A DNA stretch of 64,000 nt from Blumeriella jaapii (taxonomy: Eukaryota > Ascomycota > Leotiomycetes > Helotiales > Drepanopezizaceae): NCBI GenBank assembly GCA_009599575.1, contig VWND01000064.1, forward strand, positions 434,001 to 498,000, read 5' to 3'. Under the pieces are notes generated by a model. That model was not told the origin of the DNA. It saw only the letters and a program-made list of their open reading frames with translations, and searched no databases. Below, one piece after another: positions 23,401 to 34,230 of this stretch (position 1 is the stretch's first letter; every line of letters begins with the position of its first letter). Both the position numbers and the translations under genes were made by a program.

Positions 23401-23963
23401 GAAAGCCAAGCTCGGCGGCGATATTATAAGATCTTGCACTTTCAAAAGCTTTTTCAGCAATAACACTTTTTGCGTACGACGAAAAATGCTTTCCGGATAT
23501 AAGGTTTTCAGAGATTAGACCGAGAAAACGACGTTCTGGTGGCATAATTGATTTTTGGGTGCCGAGTAATTGAAAGGGAAAAAACGCAGTCGCAAACATT
23601 CCCCATTTGATGCATTATTTGTTGCACGTGATTGTACCACAGCTTTCTCCAGACAATTCTACAATTCGAAAGAAGAGATCCGGCTTTACAGCGCCTCACA
23701 TTAACTGCTGCTCGAGCGTCACGTGTTAGTCATATGTCTAACCAAGGCCTCAGGCCATCCTGCCCTCGATGCATATATTTGCTCAAGCCTACTCAAAAAT
23801 TATATTTAGTTCGTATACGGGCGATATATGCATGGTTTCCTTTTTAAGGTAAGTGCAAGTGTAGGCATTTATTGATTCGGAACGCCGATGTTAAACACAG
23901 CTCTAGTTCGGTTCCTACATGACTCCTACAGGATTTCTCGAGATTCCTACATCTTTCCTACAG
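20484..23963. other. Gene-poor AT-rich tract, 3.5 kb
   Basis: The UPF1 3' region is followed by increasingly AT-rich sequence. From about 22,250 to 23,950 the base composition and many short broken frames look like decayed, possibly RIP-mutated, transposon DNA. The only protein-like trace is listed separately at 23,300-23,699. No intact gene was seen. Confidence 0.5.
23300..23699 (-). pseudogene. Possible remnant of a Tc1/mariner-type transposase N terminus
   Basis: A minus-strand frame reads PPERRFLGLISENL, then SYAKSVIAEKAFESARSYNIAAELGF. This resembles the helix-turn-helix DNA-binding start of fungal Tc1/mariner transposases (the 'R..I...AG.S...IA.ELG' pattern). It is short, AT-rich, lacks any DDE region and stops soon after, so it would be a fossil. 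The resemblance is judged by eye and is weak. Confidence 0.3.
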
Positions 23964-23970
23964 TATATAA
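23964..23970 (+). promoter_or_regulatory. TATA box of the 24,094 secreted-protein gene
   Basis: TATATAA lies 130 nt before the ATG at 24,094, with a pyrimidine-rich stretch between them. Core-promoter identity is inferred from sequence and spacing. Confidence 0.5.
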
Positions 23971-24093
23971 CAATTGTCTTTCCATACGACTGTTCATTTT
24001 CTTGTTCACCCAAAAGTTCTTTACTCTTCTGCTTTTCTCTTCCTCTTTTCCCATTCAGCTTGACCAAAAGCGATATTATCTTTTCTCGCAACA

Positions 24094-24498
24094 ATGCAGC
24101 TTCCAGCCTTCACCCCAACCCTTACTTTCGCTCTTCTCATCATGTTCACTGGCTGTCAAGCAGACAGGGATGATTGCGAACACCGATCTAGTCCAGGCCA
24201 ATGCCTTGTAGATGAACTCAGCAGCAAAAAATACTGCCATCCCGAAATTGACCCCGAGGTCCCTCTTTGCCAAGGGGAATGGATTCCGACGTACAACGAC
24301 ATCGTCGTCGAACATAATCTTGACATTTGCAAGAACTTGACTATTGAGGCGCCCTGCGAGCGTAAGACGTTTTGTTGCCCTACCCCGCCGTCTTCTGGGG
24401 CATCCTCTTTTGGGGCAAATAACAAACAGATTGTACGTAAGCCGTGGACGCCGGTATTGTCGTTTAAGTTCAAGAATTTAAACTGCTTGTGGATGTAG
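24094..24498 (+). CDS. Small secreted cysteine-rich protein (134 aa)
   Basis: Unrecognised. The first 23 residues form a signal peptide (MQLPAFTPTLTFALLIMFTG then CQA, with likely cleavage before DRDD). The mature part of about 111 residues has nine cysteines, including a CC pair (TFCCPTPP), and ends with an aromatic/basic stretch KFKNLNCLWM. This is the profile of a fungal effector or apoplastic small secreted protein, but no family can be assigned. A GTACGTAAG string near 24,432 could act as a donor, so the C terminus may be longer or different. It lies alone between an AT-rich transposon-like tract and a poly-G run, which is a common setting for effector candidates. It could also be a non-effector secreted protein. 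Confidence 0.6.
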   Translation: MQLPAFTPTLTFALLIMFTGCQADRDDCEHRSSPGQCLVDELSSKKYCHPEIDPEVPLCQGEWIPTYNDIVVEHNLDICKNLTIEAPCERKTFCCPTPPSSGASSFGANNKQIVRKPWTPVLSFKFKNLNCLWM

Positions 24499-24594
24499 TG
24501 AAGCCCGCGCTCTGGGCAAATTTATACCTACCTTCAGGTTCAAATTATCCCGACAGCGAGCGAGCGATGAGAGCAGGTACCTATGAAATCTATA

Positions 24595-24627
<33 letters not shown>

Positions 24628-25836
24628 GGGGGGTGGATGGGTGAGGGCGTTGAGAGATGGGCGGCACAGGCGATCACGGAGATGTTTCAACAATGTACAA
24701 TAGGTGTCTAGGTACATCAATACACAGATATCTACGACATACATACGCTCAGGGGATGAATCACGCGGGACACCGGCTATCGTGTGAGGCATCAAGTGAC
24801 TGATTTTGGCCCGTTGCGTATTTCAATCAAGCCGAATTTTCGAGCCAAAGTTTAACCGAAATCTTGTTTATACCGTGAATTTGTCAAGGAAGAAAATGTA
24901 TGTATTCAGTTGCGTCGCGTAAGTGTGAAGCGTGTGCTTCAATATTTGATATTAGTAAATGACGATGAAGCGAATTGGGAAGTGATCTGATAAGTCACTT
25001 AATTCTCTGCCTGATAGCCCAGCTATTTCGCGTCAGTAACTCAAATCAACCGATTCCCAACTGCTGATGATAGTCCAGACCGTCGCTAAGATGCCCGGTA
25101 TTCCCGAGACTCCGGCCTTTGTTTCCTTCTGGACAGAAAGCCCGAGTGCACGGAGTAGAATGCCCACCGGCAAGCCGTACCGTGTGTGCAGTGCAGTACT
25201 GTACCTCGGTTACGATGTACACAATGCCAAAGTGAGTGGTTAGCCTCAAGCGCCTCAAAACAAGAAATAATGCCTCGCGTCTCTAGAAGTTTCTCCATCC
25301 GAACCTTTGGGCCAATGATTTCAAATCGGCCTTCGGTACAGCACAACCAGGAAGCCTTCTCCAGCCCTTAACGCCGAAAAGAAAGCGCCGACGGCGTTGA
25401 TGTCATAAAATCCCCGGTGGACGAGGATCGACAGCATCATCATAACTCCAGACTACAAGGGCCGGGCCTTTCTCTAAGCCCAATGCGTCTCATTCCTACA
25501 AATCCAATACTCCAATCAACCGGAGAGAGCTGCCGGGAACTCGGAATTGAGATAAAGTTCGGGCCTACTTACTCTGTACTTGCCCGAAGGTGGCCCGCTG
25601 GCTGCATGTTGCATCACGGCCTCTGACCCAGTCTTGCATCGACAAGATCCTCTGATCGGAGCCGATTGCGTAGTCTGGGCTCCAGCATTTATATAAGGAT
25701 GGAGAAGCCCACCACATCATCTTCTGAAAAGCCAGAAGCAAATCATCGCATACTTTCTCTCGTGAACCACTTGAGAGACTCTTTGAAGCCAGTAGACGAC
25801 ATACAGAAAGCACACGACCGTACCCGGACGGCAAAT
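24499..25836. other. Intergenic upstream of alcohol dehydrogenase
   Basis: Contains the poly-G run (24,596-24,626) and a TATA-like ttatataagg at about 25,690, some 145 nt before the dehydrogenase ATG. No gene recognised. Confidence 0.4.
24596..24626 (+). repeat. Poly-G homopolymer, 31 nt
   Basis: An uninterrupted run of 31 G is followed by A and six more G. Such tracts are prone to slippage and to assembly error, and could form stacked guanine structures. Confidence 0.9.
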
Positions 25837-27032
25837 ATGGCAGCACCAAAGTTCCAAGGATGGATGGGCCTGGACAAGGACTCCGCACAGGGGAAGATGG
25901 TGTGGCAAGAGTTTGAGCCGAAGACGTGGACTGAGGACGATGTCGATATCAAGATCACGCACTGCGGTATCTGCGGGTCCGATCTTCACACGCTTAGATC
26001 TGGATGTAAGTCCATTGCACATCTCACCTCCGTGACAATGAAGTCCCTCTTGCTAATGTTATACAGGGGGACAATCCCTATACCCCGTCTGCGTAGGACA
26101 CGAGTAACTTTTTCCTATTCCGCACTTGGGAGCACTGCTAACGGCCGAGCAGATTGGCGGGAACGGCTGTTCGCGTCGGCAAGAAGGTGAAGCACATCCA
26201 AGTCGGAGACCGTGTCGGTGTCGGCGCTCAGTCCGGCTCTTGCCTGGACTGCGAGGAATGTACCGAGGGCAACGAGATGTACTGCTTGAAGGGCAACGTG
26301 GGCACCTACAACGGCAAGTACCCGGACGGTAGCAAGTCCTACGGAGGCTACGCCGACTACTGCCGTGCCCCTGGCCACTTCACCATCAAGATCCCCGATG
26401 GACTCTCCAATGCCGATGCGGCGCCTATGCTGTGCGGCGGTGTGACGGTCTGGTCTCCCCTCACCAAGAATGGAGATATCAAGGGTAAGCGCGTCGCTAT
26501 CGTGGGTGTCGGTGGCCTCGGCCACTTCGGCTTGCTGTGGGCTAAGGCTCTGGGCGCCTCGGAGGTCATCGCCATCTCGCGCTCCGACTCCAAGAAGGAG
26601 GACGCCATGAAGATGGGCGCGACGCGGTTCATCGCGACGCAGGAGGAAGGCTGGGACAAGAAGAACGCGCGCTCCATCGACCTCATCGTGTCGACGGTGT
26701 CGAGCCCGAACATGCCGCTCGCCGAGTACTTCCAGCTGCTGCGGACACACGGCCAGTTCATCCAGGTGGGCGCACCCGAGGACAAGATTCCCGCATTCTC
26801 GGCCTTTTCGCTCATCGCCAAGGGGGTTAAGATGGGAGGGTCGATGATTGGAAGTCCGAAGGATATCTCAGAGATGTTAGAGTTTGCTGTGAAGCACAAC
26901 ATCCGCCCGTGGATCCAAGAACGACCAATGAAGGACGCGAATACCGCTATTGTGGATATGGAGGGTGGTAAGGCTAGATACCGATACGTTTTGGTGAACG
27001 AGAAGCACGCTGCGGAAGAAAAGACGTCGTAG
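25837..27032 (+). CDS. NADP-dependent zinc alcohol dehydrogenase (ADH6/cinnamyl-alcohol type)
   Basis: Medium-chain, zinc-dependent reductase of aldehydes such as cinnamaldehydes and medium-chain aldehydes (yeast ADH6/ADH7 family knowledge). Exons: 25837-26005, 26067-26103 and 26153-27032; the product is 361 residues, as in ADH6. Seen: catalytic-zinc residues in THCGICGSDLH and VGHE; structural-zinc cysteines in CLDCEECTEGNEMYC; FGGYADY-like KSYGGYADYC; the Rossmann motif VGVGGLGHFGLLWAKALG; and an SRSDSKKEDA stretch consistent with NADPH preference. The middle exon is 37 nt. The ATG at 25,837 gives the family N terminus; an upstream in-frame ATG would add an unconserved leader. The gene is cytosolic and sits alone. 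Confidence 0.93.
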
Positions 27033-27360
27033 ATGGCAGCTGGTCTTCGATGTTATAACTGACAGCTGGTCTTCGATGCTACACTATCAAATGTAATCTT
27101 GGAATGGATGTATTATACCTAACTACGTGTTTTTTGTGAAGCAGAGAATTCGTATTATCGACGCTACGTTAGCACCCAATCTCGACCCCTCCTCCCTACA
27201 TGCATGTTAAGTTCGTGGTGCAATACCAACCAGAGAAATCAACACCCGGTTTCTCACACGCGGAAAATTTAACACGAGCTTTTGTTCATGTGTTTGTAAT
27301 CGAAAAAGCTTAATCTTCGTAAGAAAATTTGCTAGCTCCCTGTGCCCATTGTGAGTTGGG
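27033..27360. other. Intergenic before second secreted protein
   Basis: 3' region of the dehydrogenase and proximal promoter of the next gene. A short direct repeat (agctggtcttcgatg) occurs twice at about 27,038 and 27,064. Nothing else was seen. Confidence 0.4.
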
Positions 27361-27368
27361 TATAAATA
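27361..27368 (+). promoter_or_regulatory. TATA box of the 27,473 secreted-protein gene
   Basis: TATAAATA lies 112 nt before the ATG, followed by a CA-rich, pyrimidine-rich leader, the classic layout of a strongly regulated fungal promoter. Confidence 0.6.
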
Positions 27369-27472
27369 GGAGCAGACGCATCCTCCGTCTGTATTCACTT
27401 CTTCTCAACACCAGCAGCCAGCAGCCTTCACTTCCTCTAGCGAACATCAATCTCAACTATCAGCTTTCAAAC

Positions 27473-27763
27473 ATGCAAATCCATTTCATAACCGCCGCCA
27501 TGCTTGCGCTCGCCAAACTTGCCGTCGCGGATGTAGACTACATAGTTCTAACATCAAATGCAAGATCCAGATGCGTACTTGGCGGAGTATACCCAACTTT
27601 GTTCTGCGGCGACGACGATTTCATTTGCTTCGATTACGATCCTAGTCTGGGACTGAGACAAGCGTACACCATTACAGATACCCAATTGAACGAAGCAGCT
27701 TGTGACGGCAAGTTTTCAAGAGACTCCTGCACTCAGCAGGTGACGTGCTATACCACTTCTTAA
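27473..27763 (+). CDS. Small secreted protein with six cysteines (96 aa)
   Basis: Unrecognised. Signal peptide MQIHFITAAMLALAKLAVA (cleavage predicted after AVA). The mature protein of about 77 residues has six cysteines (RSRC, LFC, FIC, EAAC, RDSC, VTC), allowing three disulfides, and ends CYTTS. The mature part is acidic in the middle (CGDDDFICFDYD). No intron is needed. The start is fixed by the signal peptide and the CA-rich leader. A conserved repeat shared with the 3' flank of the other secreted gene at 39,319 begins about 140 nt after the stop. The role is unknown; effector or antimicrobial-like peptide are possibilities only. Confidence 0.65.
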   Translation: MQIHFITAAMLALAKLAVADVDYIVLTSNARSRCVLGGVYPTLFCGDDDFICFDYDPSLGLRQAYTITDTQLNEAACDGKFSRDSCTQQVTCYTTS

Positions 27764-27900
27764 CAAGGTATGAATATGTAAGAGCAAGTTCTGGCTTGGC
27801 CGTTAGCTGATTAGATATTTGCAGATCAGGACGAACAAACGGGTGCCGGAGATTTATCCCAAAGGATGGTTTTCGTTACAAAGCACGAACATCGTCGCTG

Positions 27901-28010
27901 TTGATGATAATGATGATATCGTTTAACGTCTGGAGGGGGCAGTGGAACTACGCTACCTCAAGCCTTCCGTAGGGCATTGGAGACGTGCTAAGCTGGGGAT
28001 TTGTGCATAC
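27901..28010 (+). repeat. Dispersed repeat, copy A
   Basis: A GAT-rich lead-in, then TTTAACGTCTGGAGGG, ACCTCAAGCCT, CCGTA-GGCATTG-AGACGTGCT and GCTGGGGATTT. It is closely similar to 40,911-41,035. ACGTCT and AGACGT inside the unit can pair as a hairpin. Both copies follow a secreted-protein gene on the same strand. Confidence 0.75.
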
Positions 28011-28320
28011 ATGAGATCCTCGACAAAGCAATCATCGCTATTGTATGCACCGACTGAGTTATGAGAATGTGCGACAACATCTACCCGAATGAAATCACAG
28101 CTCCTGCTTATCCAAATACGTTGCAAAATCAACACTGTGAGTTCACAACGAAGAGTGCATGATGAAAGCCAACAAGCAGATATACATATCCGTCCATACG
28201 TATGTACTGTAGGTATCTTGAAATTTCATTTATTTATTGATGAAACCCAAGAATGCCCACCCTCAGAGAAACGAACTTTTATCCGGACCACAAAAGCTAT
28301 GCTCTCGGAGTGAGGTGAGG

Positions 28321-29211
28321 CACTGTACAGTAAGTACAGTACCCTGCAGAAAGTCGTTGTACCTTTTTCTAGCAGCCAAAGCAGCCAAAGCAGCCAAAGG
28401 GGGAACTTGCTCGATTTGACATCCAGAGAATCTGGCCGCTTTTTCAACGCGTCTAATGTAAAACGGAACTTTACAAACTACAAAGTTCTATTAACACTCG
28501 GAATGCTTAACAACGATTAAGTATTTTTGAAGGGTTTCTTTCGTATTTCCCCGATTTGAATTTTATAGAAAAAAAAATTGAGCGATGACAAAAGCGGACT
28601 TGGATCGATTGCATGATGAAACTCTCAACGCGTTTGTGTAAGGTGCAATGGCAGGGAAATACTAGTGAGATCAATCTGTACAGTAGGTTGATTACTAGAC
28701 TGATATCTGCCCCCAGCGTTCTCTCTTGCCGTCTAGCTTATATACATTCTGGTGTGTAGGCCCCCTTGACTTCATGTGACCCTTGGGCTATTCCCGAATG
28801 GTCTTCGGTGCTCGGGCGAAGGTGTCTCCGATACTGGTCACCTGACTCCATCTGACTGATCACCTGACCTGACTCCTGACTCCTCACAACGTGATTTCAA
28901 AAGGTTAGAAAGCGTAGTGTAATATCAACTACAGAAGTCTTTCCAAATCAGCTTTCATTAGATGTGATCTCGTAAAAGTAGTAATTCAAATTGAAAGAAA
29001 AATTTCTCATGCATGGTGTTACGACGATGAATTCGGGCTTGTAATCATTTGTAAAAGCGGCCGTGTTCTTTAAGCTAAATCGAGTAAGTCTTACTTTAAT
29101 CTACCCTCGTCTACCCTCGTTTCCTTTAGTCCTGCCTTGGCAGCTAGAAAGAGGTACAGTACAACGACTTTCTGCAGGGTACTGTGCAGTACAGTAATGC
29201 AAGTACCTTAC
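28321..29211. mobile_element. Foldback/MITE-like element with long imperfect terminal inverted repeats
   Basis: The left arm (28,321-28,440) and right arm (about 29,050-29,211) are inverted copies. Shared blocks read inward from each end are AGTACCCTGCAGAAAGTCGTTG, a TAC-TTTCTAGC block, CTCGATTT and GGCCGCTTTT. The right arm carries a 5-nt AGTAC duplication. The left arm has a subterminal tandem of CAGCCAAAG, three copies. The roughly 600-bp centre is AT-rich and non-coding. No transposase is present, so if mobile it would be non-autonomous. Target-site duplication could not be fixed. Confidence 0.55.
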
Positions 29212-29816
29212 TGATAGACACGATTCCCAACTGTCAAGTGCGCGAGCGTGAGCGCGAGCCTCAGGCCAGCCACAGAAGAGACTTCGGGACGGGAGGAACA
29301 GGGAGAACTGTGTTCTGGAACCGTAGATGGCATCGGCTCGGGAGACGGGGATCTCTTCTCTGTGGCTTCCCGAAAGCCAGCGAGGATGTTGTGAGCGGTA
29401 CGTGTGAGTGGAGAGCGATGTGCACGGTGGGTGATGTGGTGTGGTAAGGCTTTTCTAACGGCTGGCGGCTCGTCTCATCGCGTCTCGTCGCGTTACGTCG
29501 CGTCGAAGTTGATTAACAATGGAAACGTTTCTGACAGGCGTTTGTTAACTTGATGTCGGTGTATTAGTGGTTTAAGCGGTATCGGTATCAGGTAAGGCAA
29601 GGTTTGTATACGTGTATGTGTTTTTTGGTATGCACAGCTTTGTCGGACAATGTGCAAAGAGAATTGATTATTCTATTGTAACCATCCTCTTTGTACAGCA
29701 CAGCACATATAATACACAGTATAATACATACTACTCGCTCCCGTCAGGCAAAAAAAGGAGAAGGCGCCGACGCATCTTCCCCGCCCCCTTTTCCGCTCTG
29801 GTGTTTTGACAATTCC

Positions 29817-29851
29817 GAACTCCAAACTCCAAACCCCAAACTCCAAACTCC
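29817..29851 (+). repeat. Short tandem repeat (CAAACTC-type, 7 nt)
   Basis: About five imperfect copies of the 7-mer ccaaact (one copy has cccc). Confidence 0.8.
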
Positions 29852-30595
29852 TCCTGCTCGATAAGGTTCAGTAAGGATCCCAAAACCCCTTTCTCTTTTC
29901 TGCGTACAGCATAGTACTTTGCTCTATCTCGACGAAGAACAAAAGGGTTTCAGAGCAGCTCACGGAAGGCTCTCGACTGTACACAGTATAGTACCACACC
30001 TCGGAAGAGTCGGGTCTCGCCTACCAGTCGGTCACGTGATTTGACGATGTGGAATCGAGGTCGGCACAACTGCCAATGCCGCGCCCGACAGTCTCGAAAG
30101 CCCGAGGTATATACTATACTATACTGTTGCCATAACGTATAGATTGTCACCGGACTGGAAGATTCGAGGTGATGCGTGGCCTTCTATCGGTGAGCAGTTC
30201 ACAGTCGGTTCCGACGGTGTGTAAGGTGGGCATCGGTGCTTTAAGGGCGCTGGTTCGGGGTCAGTCACGTGTTGCAGATAAACAAGCACATCTCACCGAC
30301 CCTTCGTTTCTACCGATGCATGTACTGTGCTGATCACTGATTGGCAAAACATACCATTCACGCCTTGAAACAGCTCAGGCGACGGACGCGCGGTTTGTAG
30401 AGCGAGTTGAATTGTGTTGGTGTGGATGGAAGCGGCAGCAGAACCAGGTCGACGGATCCAACAGCGCACCGCCCAGCACAGGGAGCTTTTGAGAGGGGAA
30501 CAGGTCGGTCTGCGTTCTAATAATAGCACGTTGTCGACGTTGAGAGCGTTGGGACCAACACCAAGAGGCCACGGTCTACTGTTGTACTGACATCC

Positions 30596-30690
30596 TGTAT
30601 GTATGTACAGTATGTACAGTACTGTACATACAGTACAGTACTGTACTGTCCAGACTGTGACAGTGCTTGGTACAGTACTGTACAGTAAGG
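30596..30690. repeat. GTAC/ACAGTAC palindromic microsatellite cluster
   Basis: A dense series of overlapping TGTACAGTAC and GTACTGTAC words, almost entirely self-complementary. The same word family recurs at 49,847-49,940 and singly elsewhere. Confidence 0.8.
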
Positions 30691-31587
30691 GCGGCGGAGA
30701 CACGCTAACTCAGAGCGGCTTAGAGGTTCGGCTCCCAGGACGAGCGTGCCTTTTTTCACTTCCATGTCTTCATCACCGTCCCAGTGCACCACCACCTCGC
30801 TCCTGTTCGTCTATCTACGGAGATTTCGCCCACGGCCAATGCTCCCGCCCTCTCCCTCTCCCTCGAGCTCGAGCTGATCCTCGACCATCGCCAATTGCTT
30901 GTTGCCCTCCGTCTCCCCTCCCATCTGCCGCGCTGCTCGCTCCTCGCCCGCCTTTTCTGTGCGTGGCAGCCTTGCCGGCCCAGTCTGAAGAGTACGCCGG
31001 CTGGTCTCCATCCTACTCTGCCTAGCGCCGCTGGTCCACATCGATCCTCCAGCGCCATCCCCACCAACTCTATCACCTCGACTCACCTCACCTCGCTCAC
31101 TTCACCTCACCCCCCTCCCCCAATCGCGTTCCCTCATCACCCTGCTCTCTCCTCGGCGCTCGTGGGAAACACGTTCGGAGAACGAGAATCGAGCCGATAA
31201 CACCATTCGACACCTCACTCACTCGCGTCCGCCGAACAACTTTGCTGCGCTACTGTGCTCTGTTCTGCCCCGAAACCTCGCTTGGTCTCACGCGTCTACG
31301 TCGCATCCCGACCGAACCCAGGTCGGCCATTTACGCTCTTTCTTCGCCAATCTCACTCGACGAACATCACCACATCCTCGGGCGCCGTGCCACTTTCCCC
31401 GTGCGAGGGCATACCAGCGGCTCCGCCTCAACCTCGACGCCCCGAAGCTCCTCGTCGCTCTGCAAACGATTCGTGACGACTTCGCTCGCGTCAGACGTGC
31501 GGTGGGTGACGGAGGTGATCTTCGCCGCGCTACCAGGAACCGGGGAACAAGGCGGATCACTTCTCGCGCTGAGTACCCGCGACGACG

Positions 31588-34230
31588 ATGAACAACGTCA
31601 ACATGGGTGGCATGAATGCCATGGGCGGTGGCCCCGTCGGCGGAGGCATGCCCATGATGAACAACGGCGCAGGAGGCGCTGTCCGGCGACCCATCGCGGC
31701 AAACAACGATACCAACCAGCGCTCGCAACTCAACACGTACATCTACGAGTACTTTCTGAGGAACGAAATGTACGGCTGTGCAAAAGCCCTACTTGCCAGT
31801 GAACAGCCGATCAACGTCGAGAAGAACAGCCCTGGGGGTCGCAATGGGAGTGACGAAGGTGGTGACGGCGATAACAAAGATGACGTCGACACCAAATTGC
31901 CACATGATCTCCCGCCCCCAGCCATCCCCAAAGAGTGCCCGGAGAGCTGCTTTTTGTATGAGTGGTGGTGTTTGTTCTGGGACATGTTCAACGCCCAGCG
32001 TGGAAAGGGTGACGGACCCAGTGTCATGCAATATGTCCAACACACTCAGGTGAGTACCGCTATGGGAGGCGCTCGGGGTCGCTATTGACGATGCATCTAG
32101 GGTCAATCGCGACGACAAGACCAGCAACAGCAGATGTTGCGTGGGTTGAATGGCGGGATGAGACCAGACATGACGCAGCAGCAGTATCAACAATTGATGA
32201 TGCGAACAAATGCCGCCAACGGCTTGAACATGAACCAGCAAAATGAGCTGAGACACAAGGCTATCCAGAACAACAACAACAACAGGAACACGTAAGTCAG
32301 CATCTTCTGCCAGATGCGGGGGTACGTACTCACAAAAAATCAAAATAGGACCCCTCAGCATATGCTGCAGCTTCAGCAGCAGCAGCAGCAACAGCAGAAA
32401 CAACAGCAACAAATGCAAAGGGACCCCTCGGATCAGAATGCCCAGCAGCGACCGCAGTCACCGGGTTCGGCTGAGAATGCCCCTTCGCCATCAAAACGCC
32501 AGCGCATCGACGGAACACCATTCAACCAACAACAAATGCCGAACGGGAGGGGACAAGCTGGAGGAATGCCACAACAGGTGGGAGCAACTGGCCCTCGCAA
32601 TGCTTTTCAAGCGGCTCATGGGCAGCTTGCGAATGGCATCGAAACAAGCATTCTGACAGATCAGCAGTTCCAAAACAACATGCCGGGCGGTCCGAATGCG
32701 CAAGCTCGAACTACCTCGAGCCTCGGGGCATACCAAGCGAATCTTGCCCAGCAGCAGGCGAGCCAGATGCCAGGGTCCGTACCCAAGCCAAATCCCGGTG
32801 GCCCTCAGAACCAGGGCTCGCCCATGATGAACGCAGGACAAGATGGTGTACAAGTCGCGAATTTTTACAATGCGCCAGATCAGAACAGAATGCAAGGTGG
32901 TCCAGGCGGCCAACCTGGTGCTGGCGCAGCAGGCGGAGGCGGCGGCGGCGGCGGCGGCAACCATGCCCTGCAGGATTATCAGATGCAGCTCATGCTTCTC
33001 GAACAGCAGAACAAGAAGAGACTCATGATGGCACGCCAGGAGCAAGATAACATGATGCCTCGTGCTGAAGGTCAAGGAGGAGCCCCCGGAGGGCCTGTCG
33101 GGCCCAACGGCCAGCCATTTCAACAGGGAGCCTCGCCCCAGGGCCCTCGCTCTGTCAACTCGCCAAACCCCGGTGATCAAATGAAGCGTGGAACACCCCA
33201 CATGAACAATGCTGGTATGCCGTCACCCCTACCTGAACCCCAAAACCGAGGATCGCCTGTCGCCGGGGGTATGAACTTCAACCTACCTGGCGGTCAAATG
33301 GATCCGAACATGAACCCACAATTCTACAAGATGGCCGGCGGCATGGAACCGAGCATGGTTGGAGGTATGCCTAACGGCATGCGTCCTCCAAGCTCGCACC
33401 CCCCCGGGTTCAACCAAATGTCCCAACAGCAAATGGCCATGGCTAGGCAAAACCAGGTTCAGAATTGGCAAGGCGGACCCAACGGTCAGATGATGCCGCA
33501 GCCAGTCCAGGGAGGAGCTCCTCAGCAACAGATGGGCACTCCACAGCAACGGAACATGCCCCCGCCGTCCGTGCCAGCAGCCAACCCAGCGCCGAACGGT
33601 CGAACACAACCTCCCTCGCCGCAACAGAACCAAGCACCACCCACGCCATCTACCGCCAATAAGGCAAACCCGAATCCAGCAAACAAGAAAAAGACGGAGA
33701 CGAAGGATTCAAAAGCAAAGGTATATTCTATTGCGTTTGGTGCACTACTTTGTAGAAATGTTGACATTGATGGCAGCGCGCCACAAAGAAGGGATCTACC
33801 GCAAACCTCAACGCTGGTGCTACACCATCAGCCGATGCCGATACCGCGGCCACGCCGACGCCTGCTACCCCTATCACCCCCGTCCACCCGAAGAGCTTCG
33901 CCGGCCAGAACGGCGCCCCTGCCGCCAACGGTCAACCCCCCGCTCCCCCCGCGAACGCGAACGTCGTCCAACAACCAGATCCCCTGCAAGGCGGACTCAA
34001 TTTCGATGCCAGTGTAAGTGCATTTTATCTCGTCACTATGACCGCGGTGCTGAATTTGGTAGTTCGACTTTCAAGGTGGCATGGATTTTGCGAACCCTGG
34101 TAATGGTAACATGGACGTGCTCCAAGATTTCGACTTCGACTCCTTCTTGCACCAAGATGGCGACAATGTCGACAGTTTCAACTTTGACTCGGCTGCATTC
34201 ATGGACGGCAACGAGATTGGCGCAGAATGA
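31588..34230 (+). CDS. somA: LisH-domain transcriptional regulator, SomA/Som1/Flo8 type
   Basis: Nuclear regulator related to yeast Flo8 and mould SomA/Som1, acting downstream of cAMP-PKA in adhesion, conidiation and virulence (family knowledge). Exons: 31588-32049, 32101-32291, 32349-33720, 33777-34013 and 34063-34230; 809 residues, all phases consistent. Seen: a Gly/Met/Asn-rich N terminus; a LisH-like helix pair at about residues 45-75 (LNTYIYEYFLRNEMYGCAKALL region); the conserved block ECPESCFLYEWWCLFWDMFNA at about 115-135; polyQ after residue 215; a long Q/P/G/N-rich disordered middle; KR-type basic patches; and an acidic C-terminal end rich in DF repeats (DFDFDSF, FNFDSAAF) that looks like an activation segment. 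The start is the first ATG of the MNNVNMGGMNAMGG run. The gene symbol is by family resemblance. Confidence 0.85.

Larger units (their letters stand above)
29212..31587. other. Intergenic and 5' leader region upstream of the SomA-like gene
   Basis: Simple repeats, GTAC palindrome clusters, and from about 30,750 a CT-rich, CpG-containing stretch that likely forms the promoter and long 5' leader of the regulator. Frames here are low-complexity and not called. Confidence 0.4.

Noticed and set aside
26115..26750. Long minus-strand frame opposite the alcohol dehydrogenase
   Set aside because: It mirrors a GC-rich third-position coding strand; the sense strand encodes a complete ADH with all motifs.
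29184..29447. Plus-strand frame inside and beyond the foldback right arm
   Set aside because: Starts in repeat sequence; no protein features.
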